The position numbers were made by a program, and so were the translations under genes. Positions 9,335-19,095 of a DNA stretch of 64,000 nt are shown here, one piece after another. The notes under the pieces are model-generated. The model ran no database searches. It worked only from the letters and a program-made list of their open reading frames with translations, and was not told where the DNA came from. How positions within the stretch are numbered: the first letter of the stretch is position 1; each line of letters starts with the position of its first letter. Source of the DNA: an uncultured Ignavibacteriota bacterium (GTDB lineage Bacteria > Bacteroidota > Ignavibacteria > UBA10030 > UBA8401); NCBI GenBank assembly GCA_903861125.1, contig CAIOTF010000023.1:186001-250000 (forward strand), in the 5' to 3' direction.

Positions 9335-10438
9335 ATGACCGAGACCGCATACGATGTAAAACGCTATAACAAGACAAAATTAATCGTTTCTTTTGTCGGC
9401 GGAACCGTCTCTTTTCTTTTCACCGCAACTTTGCTCGTTTCCGGATACACGCTTTCGGCGGAACAGTATGCGCTCACATTCACATCAAACCCGTATGCCG
9501 CACTGCTGATCTTTTCCGCACTTATCGGAATCGCTGGCGGCATCGTCTCTTTCCCGTTTAGTTTTTATTCAGGATTCATTCTTGAACACCAATACAATCT
9601 GTCAAATCAAACTTTCGGACAATGGATATGGGAAAGCGCTAAGGGAATGTTGATTTCGGTGCCACTGCTCACTCCGCTGGCACTGCTCGCCTATTTTTTT
9701 CTTCTCACGTTCGGTGCCGCATGGTGGCTTCCGGTTGCAATAACATTGTTTGTCTTTTCCATCGGACTGTCACGCATCGCTCCGATCGTGATCCTGCCGC
9801 TTTTTTATACATTAACGCCATTGGAAGATTCTCCGCTGAAAGAGAAGATACGCACCCTTACAAAATCAACAACAATGATCGTTGAAGGGATCTATTCGTT
9901 TAATCTGAGCAAGACTACAAAAAAGGCGAACGCTGCATTCACCGGTATTGGCAAATCAAAACGGATACTGCTCGGCGATACTTTGATGAAGAATTTTTCG
10001 GGTGATGAGATCGAAACAGTTTTTGCTCACGAACTGGGGCATTACTCTCACGGACACATCTGGAAAGGAATCGCTTCCGGAACCGCCAGTATTTTTCTTG
10101 GCTTATACCTTACGTCGCTTGCATACTCCGCATCACTGCCGTGGTTCGGGTTCACGGCAATTGCTCAGATCGCAGCTCTTCCGCTGCTTACCCTTTGGCT
10201 TGGATTGTATTCCCTAATTACTGCGCCGTTCCGCAATATCCTTTCCCGCAAACACGAATTTGAAGCAGACCGGTATGCCGTTGAACGGACAAAGAATAAA
10301 CCGGCGTTTGTCTCAACAATGAATAAACTGGCCGAAATGAATCTTGCCGACCGAACGCCTCATCCACTGGTTGAATTTTTATTTTACAGTCACCCGTCCA
10401 TCGAAAAACGTGTGCGGGCCGTGGAGGATATTGCATGA
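9335..10438 (+). CDS. M48 family (Ste24/CAAX-type) membrane metalloprotease
   Basis: The product is 367 residues from the ATG at 9335; a GTG two codons earlier is also possible. About five hydrophobic segments surround a zinc site: HELGH at 232-236 and the third ligand in EFEAD near 308-312. This arrangement is that of the Ste24 / CAAX prenyl protease 1-like branch of M48, inner-membrane proteases that clip membrane or misfolded proteins. In bacteria there is usually no prenylated substrate. It is the first gene of a rightward cluster and overlaps plsC by 4 nt (ATGA). No Shine-Dalgarno is visible, and a promoter-like TTCTTTTG lies at 9322-9329, so the message may be nearly leaderless. Confidence 0.9.
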   Translation: MTETAYDVKRYNKTKLIVSFVGGTVSFLFTATLLVSGYTLSAEQYALTFTSNPYAALLIFSALIGIAGGIVSFPFSFYSGFILEHQYNLSNQTFGQWIWESAKGMLISVPLLTPLALLAYFFLLTFGAAWWLPVAITLFVFSIGLSRIAPIVILPLFYTLTPLEDSPLKEKIRTLTKSTTMIVEGIYSFNLSKTTKKANAAFTGIGKSKRILLGDTLMKNFSGDEIETVFAHELGHYSHGHIWKGIASGTASIFLGLYLTSLAYSASLPWFGFTAIAQIAALPLLTLWLGLYSLITAPFRNILSRKHEFEADRYAVERTKNKPAFVSTMNKLAEMNLADRTPHPLVEFLFYSHPSIEKRVRAVEDIA

Positions 10439-11148
10439 GATGGAGTCTCACCATACTGCGGTTATTGATCATTGTTATTACAAACTTGCTCTTCTCTATC
10501 GCCGCACTTTTTACGATTCCGTTTGACCGTTCCGGCAAAACCTACTTCTGGTGCGGAAGAACGTGGACAAACTTTGCGCTTATTCTCTGCAGAATCAAAA
10601 TTACCGTTAAAGGATTGGAGAATGTTGATCGGTTTGGTAATTATATTTTAGTAAGCAATCACGCAAGCATGTTTGATGTACCGGTGATGATGAAAATTTT
10701 TCCGCACATCAGAATCATGTTTAAAAAAGAACTGTCGTATGTTCCGTTTTGGGGCTGGGCGCTTCGATGGGGTCACCATATTATGGTGGACCGCAGCAAA
10801 GGAACCGAAGCAATGAAGAGTCTTGAACGTGCGGCAAACGAGGTGCGGTCCGGCGGACAGGTGCTCTTGTTTGCAGAGGGAACCCGTACGCGCGACGGTA
10901 AATTGCTCCCGTTCAAACGCGGTGCGTTCTCGTTGGCGGCAAAATCGGGAGTGCCGCTCATTCCGGTAACGATCAGCGGAAGTTTCAAGATTCTGCCGAA
11001 AGGGTCGTTCGATATTCGTCCGTCTCGTATTGAAGTGATTATTGATCCGCCGATTGAAACAAAAGGGATCACCTCCCGCGAAGACGAGGTGCGGCTGATG
11101 AATACGGTAAAAGAAATCATTTCACAAAATTATAAAGAAGATATATAA
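10435..11148 (+). CDS. plsC: 1-acyl-sn-glycerol-3-phosphate acyltransferase
   Basis: The 237-residue protein carries the acyltransferase motifs in order: NHASMFD (about 75-81, the NHx4D catalytic motif), then FAEGTRTRDGKLLPFKRG near 146 and a following PLIPV block. An N-terminal hydrophobic segment anchors it to the inner membrane. It would acylate lysophosphatidic acid to phosphatidic acid in phospholipid synthesis. The start codon overlaps the stop of the M48 gene by 4 nt and the next gene begins 2 nt after its stop, so translation is probably coupled. Confidence 0.93.
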   Translation: MRWSLTILRLLIIVITNLLFSIAALFTIPFDRSGKTYFWCGRTWTNFALILCRIKITVKGLENVDRFGNYILVSNHASMFDVPVMMKIFPHIRIMFKKELSYVPFWGWALRWGHHIMVDRSKGTEAMKSLERAANEVRSGGQVLLFAEGTRTRDGKLLPFKRGAFSLAAKSGVPLIPVTISGSFKILPKGSFDIRPSRIEVIIDPPIETKGITSREDEVRLMNTVKEIISQNYKEDI

Positions 11149-11150
11149 CA

Positions 11151-11438
11151 ATGTCCGTTACGATAAAAGATGTGGAACATATTGCAAAACTGGCGAAGCT
11201 GGAATTTTCCGACGCGGAAAAAGAAAAGTTCACGCATCAGTTCAACGATATACTGAAATATATGGAGCAGTTGAATTCCGTTGATACAACAGGTGTCGAA
11301 CCGCTTGCTCAGGTGATAGAACTGAAAAATGTTTTTCGCGATGACACCGTGAAGCCTTCAACACCGACAGAGGAAGCATTGAAAAATGCACCGGCATCGT
11401 CGGATGTGCATTTCAAAGTACCGAAAGTGATAGGATAA
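11151..11438 (+). CDS. gatC: Asp-tRNA(Asn)/Glu-tRNA(Gln) amidotransferase subunit C
   Basis: The 95-residue protein matches GatC along its whole length: VTIKDVEHIAKLAKLEFSDAE at the start, a Phe/Gln-rich helix (FTHQFNDILKYMEQLN), VDTTGVEPLAQV, and the C-terminal A-P-x-S-x-D...FKVPKVIG ending. GatC supports the GatA amidase and GatB kinase of the complex that converts mischarged Glu-tRNA(Gln) or Asp-tRNA(Asn). gatA and gatB are not in the window, so the operon is split, as often happens in this phylum. Confidence 0.95.
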   Translation: MSVTIKDVEHIAKLAKLEFSDAEKEKFTHQFNDILKYMEQLNSVDTTGVEPLAQVIELKNVFRDDTVKPSTPTEEALKNAPASSDVHFKVPKVIG

Positions 11439-11475
11439 TCAGTTCTCTGATTCGCGAGAACCGGAAATAAACAAT

Positions 11476-12237
11476 ATGAAGATCATCGGCATCATACCAT
11501 CCCGTTACGCATCGACCAGGCTTCCGGCAAAACCGCTGGCGGATATTTGCGGCAAACCGATGATCCAGCGGGTCTATGAACAGGTGAAGCAATCAACATT
11601 GCTTACTTCGGTGGTTGTCGCAACGGATGATGAGCGGATAGCCTCTGCCGTACGGTCGTTCGGCGGAAACGTGCAGATGACACCGGTGGATATTCAGAGC
11701 GGAAGCGACAGGATCGCGCTTGTAGCAAAAAATAATCCCGCAGATATTGTTGTGAATATTCAGGGAGATGAACCGTTGATTGACCCTCAATTGATCGATC
11801 AGACAATCCGTCTCCTGATCGACGATACGCAGGCCGTTGTCGGAACCGCGGTGAAAAGGACTTCCTCACATCAGGATCTGTTCAACGCCAATATTGTGAA
11901 GGTCGTGCTGGACCGGAATAATTTCGCTTTATATTTCAGCCGTTCACCGGTGCCGTTTGTTCGTGATGCAAAAAAGGATGAAGAGTGGTTCAGCAGTACC
12001 ACATTCTACAAACATTTCGGCATCTACGTCTACCGTGCGGATTTTTTGCAGTACTATACGAGTTTGAAGCCGTCCGCTTTGGAAGAAGCGGAAAAACTGG
12101 AACAATTGCGGATACTGGAGAATGGTTTCCGAATTAAATGCGCTGTTACGGAATATGAGTCCCTTCCGGTTGATACGCCGGAGGATCTGCTGCGGGTCAT
12201 TGAAATAGTAACGGCTCAAAATAAGCATCACATGTAA
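11476..12237 (+). CDS. kdsB: 3-deoxy-manno-octulosonate cytidylyltransferase (CMP-KDO synthetase)
   Basis: The 253-residue enzyme activates KDO with CTP for lipopolysaccharide inner-core synthesis. It shows the family motifs: IIPSRYASTRLPAKPLADI with the GKPMIQRVYEQ block, VVVATDD, VNIQGDEPLI and the YFSRSPVPF region. Length is typical. It lies 45 nt upstream of pyrG, which makes the CTP it consumes. Its presence implies a Gram-negative outer membrane with KDO-containing LPS. Confidence 0.96.
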   Translation: MKIIGIIPSRYASTRLPAKPLADICGKPMIQRVYEQVKQSTLLTSVVVATDDERIASAVRSFGGNVQMTPVDIQSGSDRIALVAKNNPADIVVNIQGDEPLIDPQLIDQTIRLLIDDTQAVVGTAVKRTSSHQDLFNANIVKVVLDRNNFALYFSRSPVPFVRDAKKDEEWFSSTTFYKHFGIYVYRADFLQYYTSLKPSALEEAEKLEQLRILENGFRIKCAVTEYESLPVDTPEDLLRVIEIVTAQNKHHM

Positions 12238-12255
12238 TCTCAACGCTTTGGATAA

Positions 12256-13899
<1,644 letters not shown>

Positions 13900-13903
13900 T
13901 CCT

Positions 13904-13922
13904 TGCTGTTCAGCGCACAGCA
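13904..13922. terminator. Weak hairpin between convergent pyrG and the response-regulator gene
   Basis: TGCTGT (13904-13909) pairs with ACAGCA (13917-13922), loop 7 nt, in the 26-nt gap between convergent genes. The stem is short and has no clear T-run, so this is only a candidate. Confidence 0.25.
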
Positions 13923-13925
13923 CAC

Positions 13926-14573
13926 TTAAATCAATTTTTCCTTCAGAGCTTTTGAGGCCGCTTCGGCACGGCTGTGCACTTGCAGTTTCTCGTAAATTTT
14001 CCGCAGATGTGCATCAACCGTATGAACGCTTACAAGCATCTTCTCCGAAATCATGTTGTTGCTGAAACCACGGATGACAAGCTCCAGAATCTCTTTTTCG
14101 CGCGGAGAGAGGCTGTATTCCAGAGAGTCTTTCGGATTTTGCGAGAAGTATTCAACAACTTTCCGAGCAATGCTTGAATTCATCGGCGATCCGCCGGCTA
14201 TCACATCGCGTATGGAATCAACAATAATTTTTTCCGTCGATGATTTCAGCAAATAACCGGTTGCACCTGCACGGAGAGCATCAAAGATATGCTCATCATC
14301 GTCAAAAACGGTTACCATAATGATCTGCACCTTTGGACGCAATCCCTTTATCATTTCTACACTGGAAATTCCGTTCATGCCGGAAAAACCGATGTCATGC
14401 AATATAACATCCGGAGCAGCCGCATTTTGCACTGTTTCCACCGCCTCTTCGCATGTTGAAAATACACGGTCACACTTCATGTCTTTCTGATCGTTGATAA
14501 GCGACATTAGTGTTTTTTGGAACAAAGCATTATCCTCTACGACCCATGCAGAGATAGATATTTTTGTTTTCAA
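13926..14573 (-). CDS. NarL/LuxR-family response regulator
   Basis: The 215-residue protein has a receiver domain (about 6-125) followed by a LuxR-type helix-turn-helix (about 148-212: LSPREKEILELVIRGFSNNMISEKM, then SVHTVDAHLRKIYEKL). The acidic pocket is E13/D14 and the phosphoacceptor is Asp60 in VILHDIGFSGMNG; the conserved Thr and Lys follow (MVTVFDD, YLLKSS). Its gene lies 48 nt downstream of the propeller sensor kinase, so the two should form one two-component system. The frame has no ATG: TTG at 14573 is the first start after an upstream stop and has AAGGA about 12 nt ahead of it. Confidence 0.92.
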   Translation of the reverse strand: MKTKISISAWVVEDNALFQKTLMSLINDQKDMKCDRVFSTCEEAVETVQNAAAPDVILHDIGFSGMNGISSVEMIKGLRPKVQIIMVTVFDDDEHIFDALRAGATGYLLKSSTEKIIVDSIRDVIAGGSPMNSSIARKVVEYFSQNPKDSLEYSLSPREKEILELVIRGFSNNMISEKMLVSVHTVDAHLRKIYEKLQVHSRAEAASKALKEKLI

Positions 14574-14621
14574 ATGATTGTCATTCCTTTTTTTCCGTAA
14601 TTATACAATCGTTTACCGTTA

Positions 14622-17483
14622 TTATTTTGTCTTTGTTGTCTTCCCGAAAATAATGCTGACCTCTGTCCCTTTATGCAATTCCGTTTTTATTTCCAGCAAC
14701 GCGCCGATTTCTTCCGCCCGTTTTTTCAGGCTTTGTAATCCGTTCCCGTAATGTTCTGACTGCCGGTCAAATCCGATCCCGTTGTCACAGATCAATAATT
14801 GAAACTGTCCCTGTTTGCGGTCAAAATAAATATCCACATTCGTCGCTTTCGAGTGCTTCACGATATTGTGCAAAATCTCTTTAAACATCAGCAATATATT
14901 TCTGCGGATATCGGTCAGTGCATCGTCGTTTCCAACCGCATCGTTTATGTGAAATTGAATGTCCGCATCCCTTACCATTCTCGACGCAATTTCCCTCAGC
15001 CTTGTTTGTAAATTAACCACAGTATCATAGCGCGGATTTATATACCATACGATAGCACGCAAATATTCGGCGGTCTGCAGAGATGTCTCCGAAATGACCG
15101 ACAGTTCTTCCCGCATTTTTTTCGTCAACGATTTTTTCCGAACCATGCTCTGGCTGATAAGGGCGATACTTCCCAGATTGCTTCCGATCTCATCGTGCAG
15201 GTCGTTGGCTATGCGAATGCGCTGCCGTTCAATATTGATCTTATGCAATCGCCGTTCTGTTAAATAATTCCTGGCAAATATTCCAAGAGTTAATAGGAGA
15301 ATAAGAAATGGACCGAGAAAGACGGGACGCATATACACAGGAAAATTGACATGAAACACAGCGGCTGCGGGGGCTTCATATATGGTGCCATACGTATCTT
15401 TCGCCTGAACACTTATACTGTGATTGCCGCCGGATAGATTATTGAACGTTACATTTTTTACTATTGACCAATCAGACCATTGTCCGGAGTCTAATTTGTA
15501 TCTTGTTTCAATATTTTCAGATGCGATCTTATTCCAGAAAGAATTTGATTCCCAGGAACAATAAGCATCATTGTTTTCGTTGATTGTTGCTGATACAATG
15601 GTTTTAATACGAATGCTTGAACTATTTCGGTCGATACTAACAACTCCGATGCCGTGTCCGCCGACAAGTATTTTATCTCTCGCGGGAACGACAACCCGTA
15701 ATTCGCGCATTGTAACGCCGGGGTCAGCATTAAAATTAGACCACACGGAATTGGAATAACTAATCAGACCCGATGTCGTTGCCACCCATAATATTCCGAA
15801 TTCGTCCAGCGAAAGATCCCATACTTTTTTAGCGTATTCGTACGTTTCCTCTTTTCTCCAGACCCATTTCAAAGAATCGTTGGGCAAAATAGTTCCCAGA
15901 TCGGTAGAAAAAGTGGAAAACCATACCAGATCGCTATCATCAACGGCAAGAGTATATATTTTTGCATTTTCCCCAAGTACTTCACGCCCCCAATATGTTG
16001 CCTGATTATTTTTGATCCTTACCAATCCCTTTAGCGTACCTATCCAAATGGTGCCCTGTCGGTTTTCTGCAAATGAATAAACTCTCTTGCTCGGCAAATG
16101 GTACAGCGAATCTATCCGTAAAAATGATTGTTGACGCAGCACATATCCGGCCGGATCAGTGGAGTCGCGTCCTAATCCCAGAAACCAAAGGTTGCCGGAT
16201 CGATCCTTCCGTATTTTGTGAAAGTTGATACCATGCGGAAAGTAGTGATGCCATTGCTTTCCATTCCATTCAAACATTCCTTTTGCAGCATCGCCGGATA
16301 CTACCCAGATATGATTATCGTTGTCTTGGTTGATGCCCGTAACAAGGCCAAGCGGTGTACCGTTAATACTTGATATAAACTGTTTCGTTCCGTTCTTCAT
16401 ATGCACTTCAAGACCGGCATTGCTGCCGATCCAGACATCTCCTTCCCGGGACTTAAATATTTCGAATACAATATTCCTCGGGTCTGAAAAAGAATGATTG
16501 TTGCGGTTCCAAGCAGTCTTTTGACGGTTCAGCAAATAGAGGCCGTTGTCCGTTGCAAACCATACATCATTATTGCTGCGGTATTTTACGCATATGGTAT
16601 TGACCATTTGCGAAGGGACCGGTTCAATGTTCTGCCATTTCCCTGTATTGTTGCGCACATGAACATCGCCGGTTTCATACACAACCATGATCTCACCGGT
16701 ATTTGAAATATCTAAGGTTCGTATTGGTTGATTACGTTCCGTAACTGAATAGACAAAATTTCTGTTGTTGTAAAACCATAATCCTATCTTGTCTTTCGGT
16801 GAATCCAGCGCAAATAGTGCTGCACCCAATGAGTTTTCCGCTATATTTCGTATAGCCCAATTCAATCCAAAATTATTGATTACTTTGGTCCAGCGTCCAT
16901 TCACATATTGAAACATTCCTGATTCAGCATGGCCGAAGAACCAAATGGTTTCCGAGGGTTTATAGAGTGTGCCATCCTTATCGGGAAAAATCTTCTTCAC
17001 TTCATTTTTTTGTATCAGCAGAACTTTTGTTTTTTTATCATTTCCTATAACGCAAAGGTATGATTCTGAATCAATGGCGCTTGGCGATGTCGCTATTCCG
17101 GGATAGCTGTCTCCAGCCCAGGCGGCTTTTGAAAAACCATTTTTATCTCCTATGTAGATAACGCCTAACAGAACTGCAAATATTTTACTGTGATGATACC
17201 TATGAATACTTCTCACCCGTTGTTGGGGGAACAAACTGTCGACGATAACAGGATTCCATCTGAATCCGTCATACCACGCTATTCCTTTCGGCGTTGATAC
17301 CCAAACGGTGCTGTCGTCCGCTTCAAGAACATTTTCTACAACATTCGAAGGCAATCCTGCCTCGGTGGTAAAGTGAGCCCAGCGCCAGTTTTCGTACAAC
17401 ATCTCGTATTGGGAGTTCGCGTGCTGAAAAAACAACACTCCCAGTGCGGTCCATAAAAATATTCTTTTAACGTTATACTTCAT
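14622..17483 (-). CDS. Two-component sensor kinase with reg_prop beta-propeller and Y_Y_Y domain
   Basis: The 953-residue membrane kinase has a signal peptide (about 1-24), then repeated propeller blades (about 30-640, e.g. TVWVSTPKGIAWYDG and IWIGTLKGLVRIKNN), then a Y_Y_Y domain (about 655-715) and one transmembrane helix near 720-745. The cytoplasmic HisKA_3 domain has NDLHDEIGSNLGS with the phosphorylated His near 763, and the HATPase domain includes DNGIGFD. This layout matches the periplasmic-sensing part of the Bacteroidota hybrid systems that often sense polysaccharide fragments. Here the regulator is a separate protein encoded just downstream, not fused. No neighbour reveals the ligand. 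Confidence 0.93.
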   Translation of the reverse strand: MKYNVKRIFLWTALGVLFFQHANSQYEMLYENWRWAHFTTEAGLPSNVVENVLEADDSTVWVSTPKGIAWYDGFRWNPVIVDSLFPQQRVRSIHRYHHSKIFAVLLGVIYIGDKNGFSKAAWAGDSYPGIATSPSAIDSESYLCVIGNDKKTKVLLIQKNEVKKIFPDKDGTLYKPSETIWFFGHAESGMFQYVNGRWTKVINNFGLNWAIRNIAENSLGAALFALDSPKDKIGLWFYNNRNFVYSVTERNQPIRTLDISNTGEIMVVYETGDVHVRNNTGKWQNIEPVPSQMVNTICVKYRSNNDVWFATDNGLYLLNRQKTAWNRNNHSFSDPRNIVFEIFKSREGDVWIGSNAGLEVHMKNGTKQFISSINGTPLGLVTGINQDNDNHIWVVSGDAAKGMFEWNGKQWHHYFPHGINFHKIRKDRSGNLWFLGLGRDSTDPAGYVLRQQSFLRIDSLYHLPSKRVYSFAENRQGTIWIGTLKGLVRIKNNQATYWGREVLGENAKIYTLAVDDSDLVWFSTFSTDLGTILPNDSLKWVWRKEETYEYAKKVWDLSLDEFGILWVATTSGLISYSNSVWSNFNADPGVTMRELRVVVPARDKILVGGHGIGVVSIDRNSSSIRIKTIVSATINENNDAYCSWESNSFWNKIASENIETRYKLDSGQWSDWSIVKNVTFNNLSGGNHSISVQAKDTYGTIYEAPAAAVFHVNFPVYMRPVFLGPFLILLLTLGIFARNYLTERRLHKINIERQRIRIANDLHDEIGSNLGSIALISQSMVRKKSLTKKMREELSVISETSLQTAEYLRAIVWYINPRYDTVVNLQTRLREIASRMVRDADIQFHINDAVGNDDALTDIRRNILLMFKEILHNIVKHSKATNVDIYFDRKQGQFQLLICDNGIGFDRQSEHYGNGLQSLKKRAEEIGALLEIKTELHKGTEVSIIFGKTTKTK

Positions 17484-17486
17484 AGA

Positions 17487-17645
17487 ATGTTGTCATTTAC
17501 AGAAATACGTAAAGCTGCCGACTTCTTTCGCTCATTTGAAGTTCCTTCTATACCGATAAAACGAGTCATCACCCGCGAAGGAAATCCAAACACCATTGTG
17601 CAAAAAAACGAGATGCAAATAATTCTGGACGTTGCAGTAAAATAA
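17487..17645 (+). CDS. Possible 52-residue small protein, head-to-head with the kinase gene
   Basis: An ATG at 17487 opens 52 codons to TAA at 17643-17645. The composition looks like a real polypeptide (begins MLSFTEIRKAADFF, later PSIPIKRVITREGNPN, ends QIILDVAVK) rather than a random frame. Its start codon lies only 3 nt from the divergent kinase start at 17483, and it ends 11 nt before the end of the leftward GalT-like gene. That leaves little room for a promoter or ribosome site, so it may instead be a remnant of an older gene. I do not recognise the family. Confidence 0.35.
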   Translation: MLSFTEIRKAADFFRSFEVPSIPIKRVITREGNPNTIVQKNEMQIILDVAVK

Positions 17646-17656
17646 TTGAAGAATAT

Positions 17657-18982
17657 CTATTTCAGGTAGTATTTCAGCGGATTCGGCGTTATAGCGCACT
17701 CTTCTGCAAGAGACATTGTGGCTATCTTCCCCTCGTTCCGCAACTGGTATAATTTGGGAACGATCTTGTCGCGCAGATCGACCGGCGTCATCGGATTGAT
17801 ATAGATGCTTGTCCCTCCTTCAAAACCGGCGGTCACATTCACGCGCAGTTTCAGCAATATGTGCCAGGGCATTTTATAGACAGCATCAATCGGCGTATAA
17901 TACCACTCTTCGTTGCAGGATAATTGCGATCCGAGGGCGGCGTGACACGCATGCACCAGGTTACTGACACCCCGAATTTCTTCGTCTGTTTGCTCGTAGG
18001 GCCTGGCGAAGTACGACTTTGAATAGATCTCGATCGTCGGGAAACGGTGACCGATGCCGACACAGGCAACCGCGGTATCGTTCTCCGCAAACACAAGATT
18101 ATACTGCGCCGCAAGATTCACACCGAGCTCGTTAAAGACATTCGGTTCCTGACGCACCAGTTGTATTTGTTCGCTGATGGAGGCGCCCCATTCGTCCAGT
18201 CCGCAGATCTGCTTATGAAGATGATCGAACGATGCGCCGGCAGATTTCAGCCAATTCTGGAATATGGAAATGTAGCGGATGTATCTGTTGTACCCCATCA
18301 TATTCTTCATTGCGTCGATCGTGAACTTGAAGTATTGAAAGTGTTCTTCGGTCGACAGTTCCCCGGAGGACTTCAGCTGCGAATCGTTCTCTGCATAGTC
18401 AGTATAATGCGACTTCGCAATAATCAGTTCATGACATCCTCCGAAGAAAGCATCAAGTATACGAAGTTTATCGAACGCCTCTTTTTTCAGGATCTCGTCG
18501 TGTGTCTTTCCCGATTGAACAAGTTTATAATGGATGATATCGTTGATATGCATGGCGCCGTGGGGATGGGTGATATAGGAATCACGCCACGAGGTCAGTT
18601 CGGCATTGAGTTTGTAGCCGTAATTTTTTTTCCAATAATCGATCGTCACAATCTCAAAAAGATTTCCCGTCCGCCGGAATTCTGCTACCGTGCTGCCGTA
18701 TTGATCGGGCGGAAGATGAAAGAGTGTTTCGTAACGGTTGTTGATCTTTACAAGGCGAGCTTTTTCCGGAGGCACTTCAAAGTAACGAGTTCTGCAAAAA
18801 CTGCAGATGTCTTCACTCTCTTTTCGCTGAATCGGATTGGGTGTTTCCTGATGTGTGTTGGCAAGAGGTTTGTTGCCCCGACCGGGTACAGCCCATACTT
18901 CGGTGCCGGTGAACGGATTGATCTGCTTTACCGTTCCGTCGGGCATTACATTGTAGTAGGCGTTGTAATTGCGCGGAAACAT
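17657..18982 (-). CDS. Galactose-1-phosphate uridylyltransferase-like protein (HIT superfamily, DUF4921-like)
   Basis: The 441-residue protein resembles the GalT / DUF4921 group. It has a CSFC pair near residue 60 (possible metal ligands), a THPHGAMHINDI segment, and SAGASFDHLHKQICGLDEWG containing the His-x-His nucleotidylyl-transfer motif. Such enzymes move a nucleotide between sugar phosphates or nucleoside phosphates. The gene lies directly downstream of a phosphohexomutase on the same strand, which fits sugar-phosphate activation, but a 113-nt gap with a strong hairpin separates them. AGGAA lies upstream of the start. Whether the substrate is galactose-1-phosphate cannot be told from sequence alone. 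Confidence 0.75.
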   Translation of the reverse strand: MFPRNYNAYYNVMPDGTVKQINPFTGTEVWAVPGRGNKPLANTHQETPNPIQRKESEDICSFCRTRYFEVPPEKARLVKINNRYETLFHLPPDQYGSTVAEFRRTGNLFEIVTIDYWKKNYGYKLNAELTSWRDSYITHPHGAMHINDIIHYKLVQSGKTHDEILKKEAFDKLRILDAFFGGCHELIIAKSHYTDYAENDSQLKSSGELSTEEHFQYFKFTIDAMKNMMGYNRYIRYISIFQNWLKSAGASFDHLHKQICGLDEWGASISEQIQLVRQEPNVFNELGVNLAAQYNLVFAENDTAVACVGIGHRFPTIEIYSKSYFARPYEQTDEEIRGVSNLVHACHAALGSQLSCNEEWYYTPIDAVYKMPWHILLKLRVNVTAGFEGGTSIYINPMTPVDLRDKIVPKLYQLRNEGKIATMSLAEECAITPNPLKYYLK

Positions 18983-19056
18983 ACCGGTATTCCTTCTGCC
19001 GTTTCAGAATGAGTTCGTTCAAAGACCGATCACATTCAATAACATTCAATCGCTGT

Positions 19057-19085
19057 ACACTGCCCGAAAAGATTCCGGGCAGTGT
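19057..19085 (-). terminator. Hairpin between phosphohexomutase and GalT-like genes
   Basis: ACACTGCCCG (19057-19066) pairs perfectly with CGGGCAGTGT (19076-19085), loop 9 nt. It lies 10 nt after the end of the phosphohexomutase gene and before the GalT-like gene on the same strand. There is no T-run on either side, so it may be an RNA-processing or stability element or a weak terminator that lets some reading continue. Two direct copies of ACATTCAAT lie beside it at 19032-19050. Confidence 0.5.
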
Positions 19086-19095
19086 GCGCGTTCGA

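Noticed and set aside
18047-19012. A 321-codon rightward frame opposite the GalT-like gene
   Set aside because: The opposite strand carries clear HIT-family motifs throughout; this frame shows no domain and crosses that gene's start.
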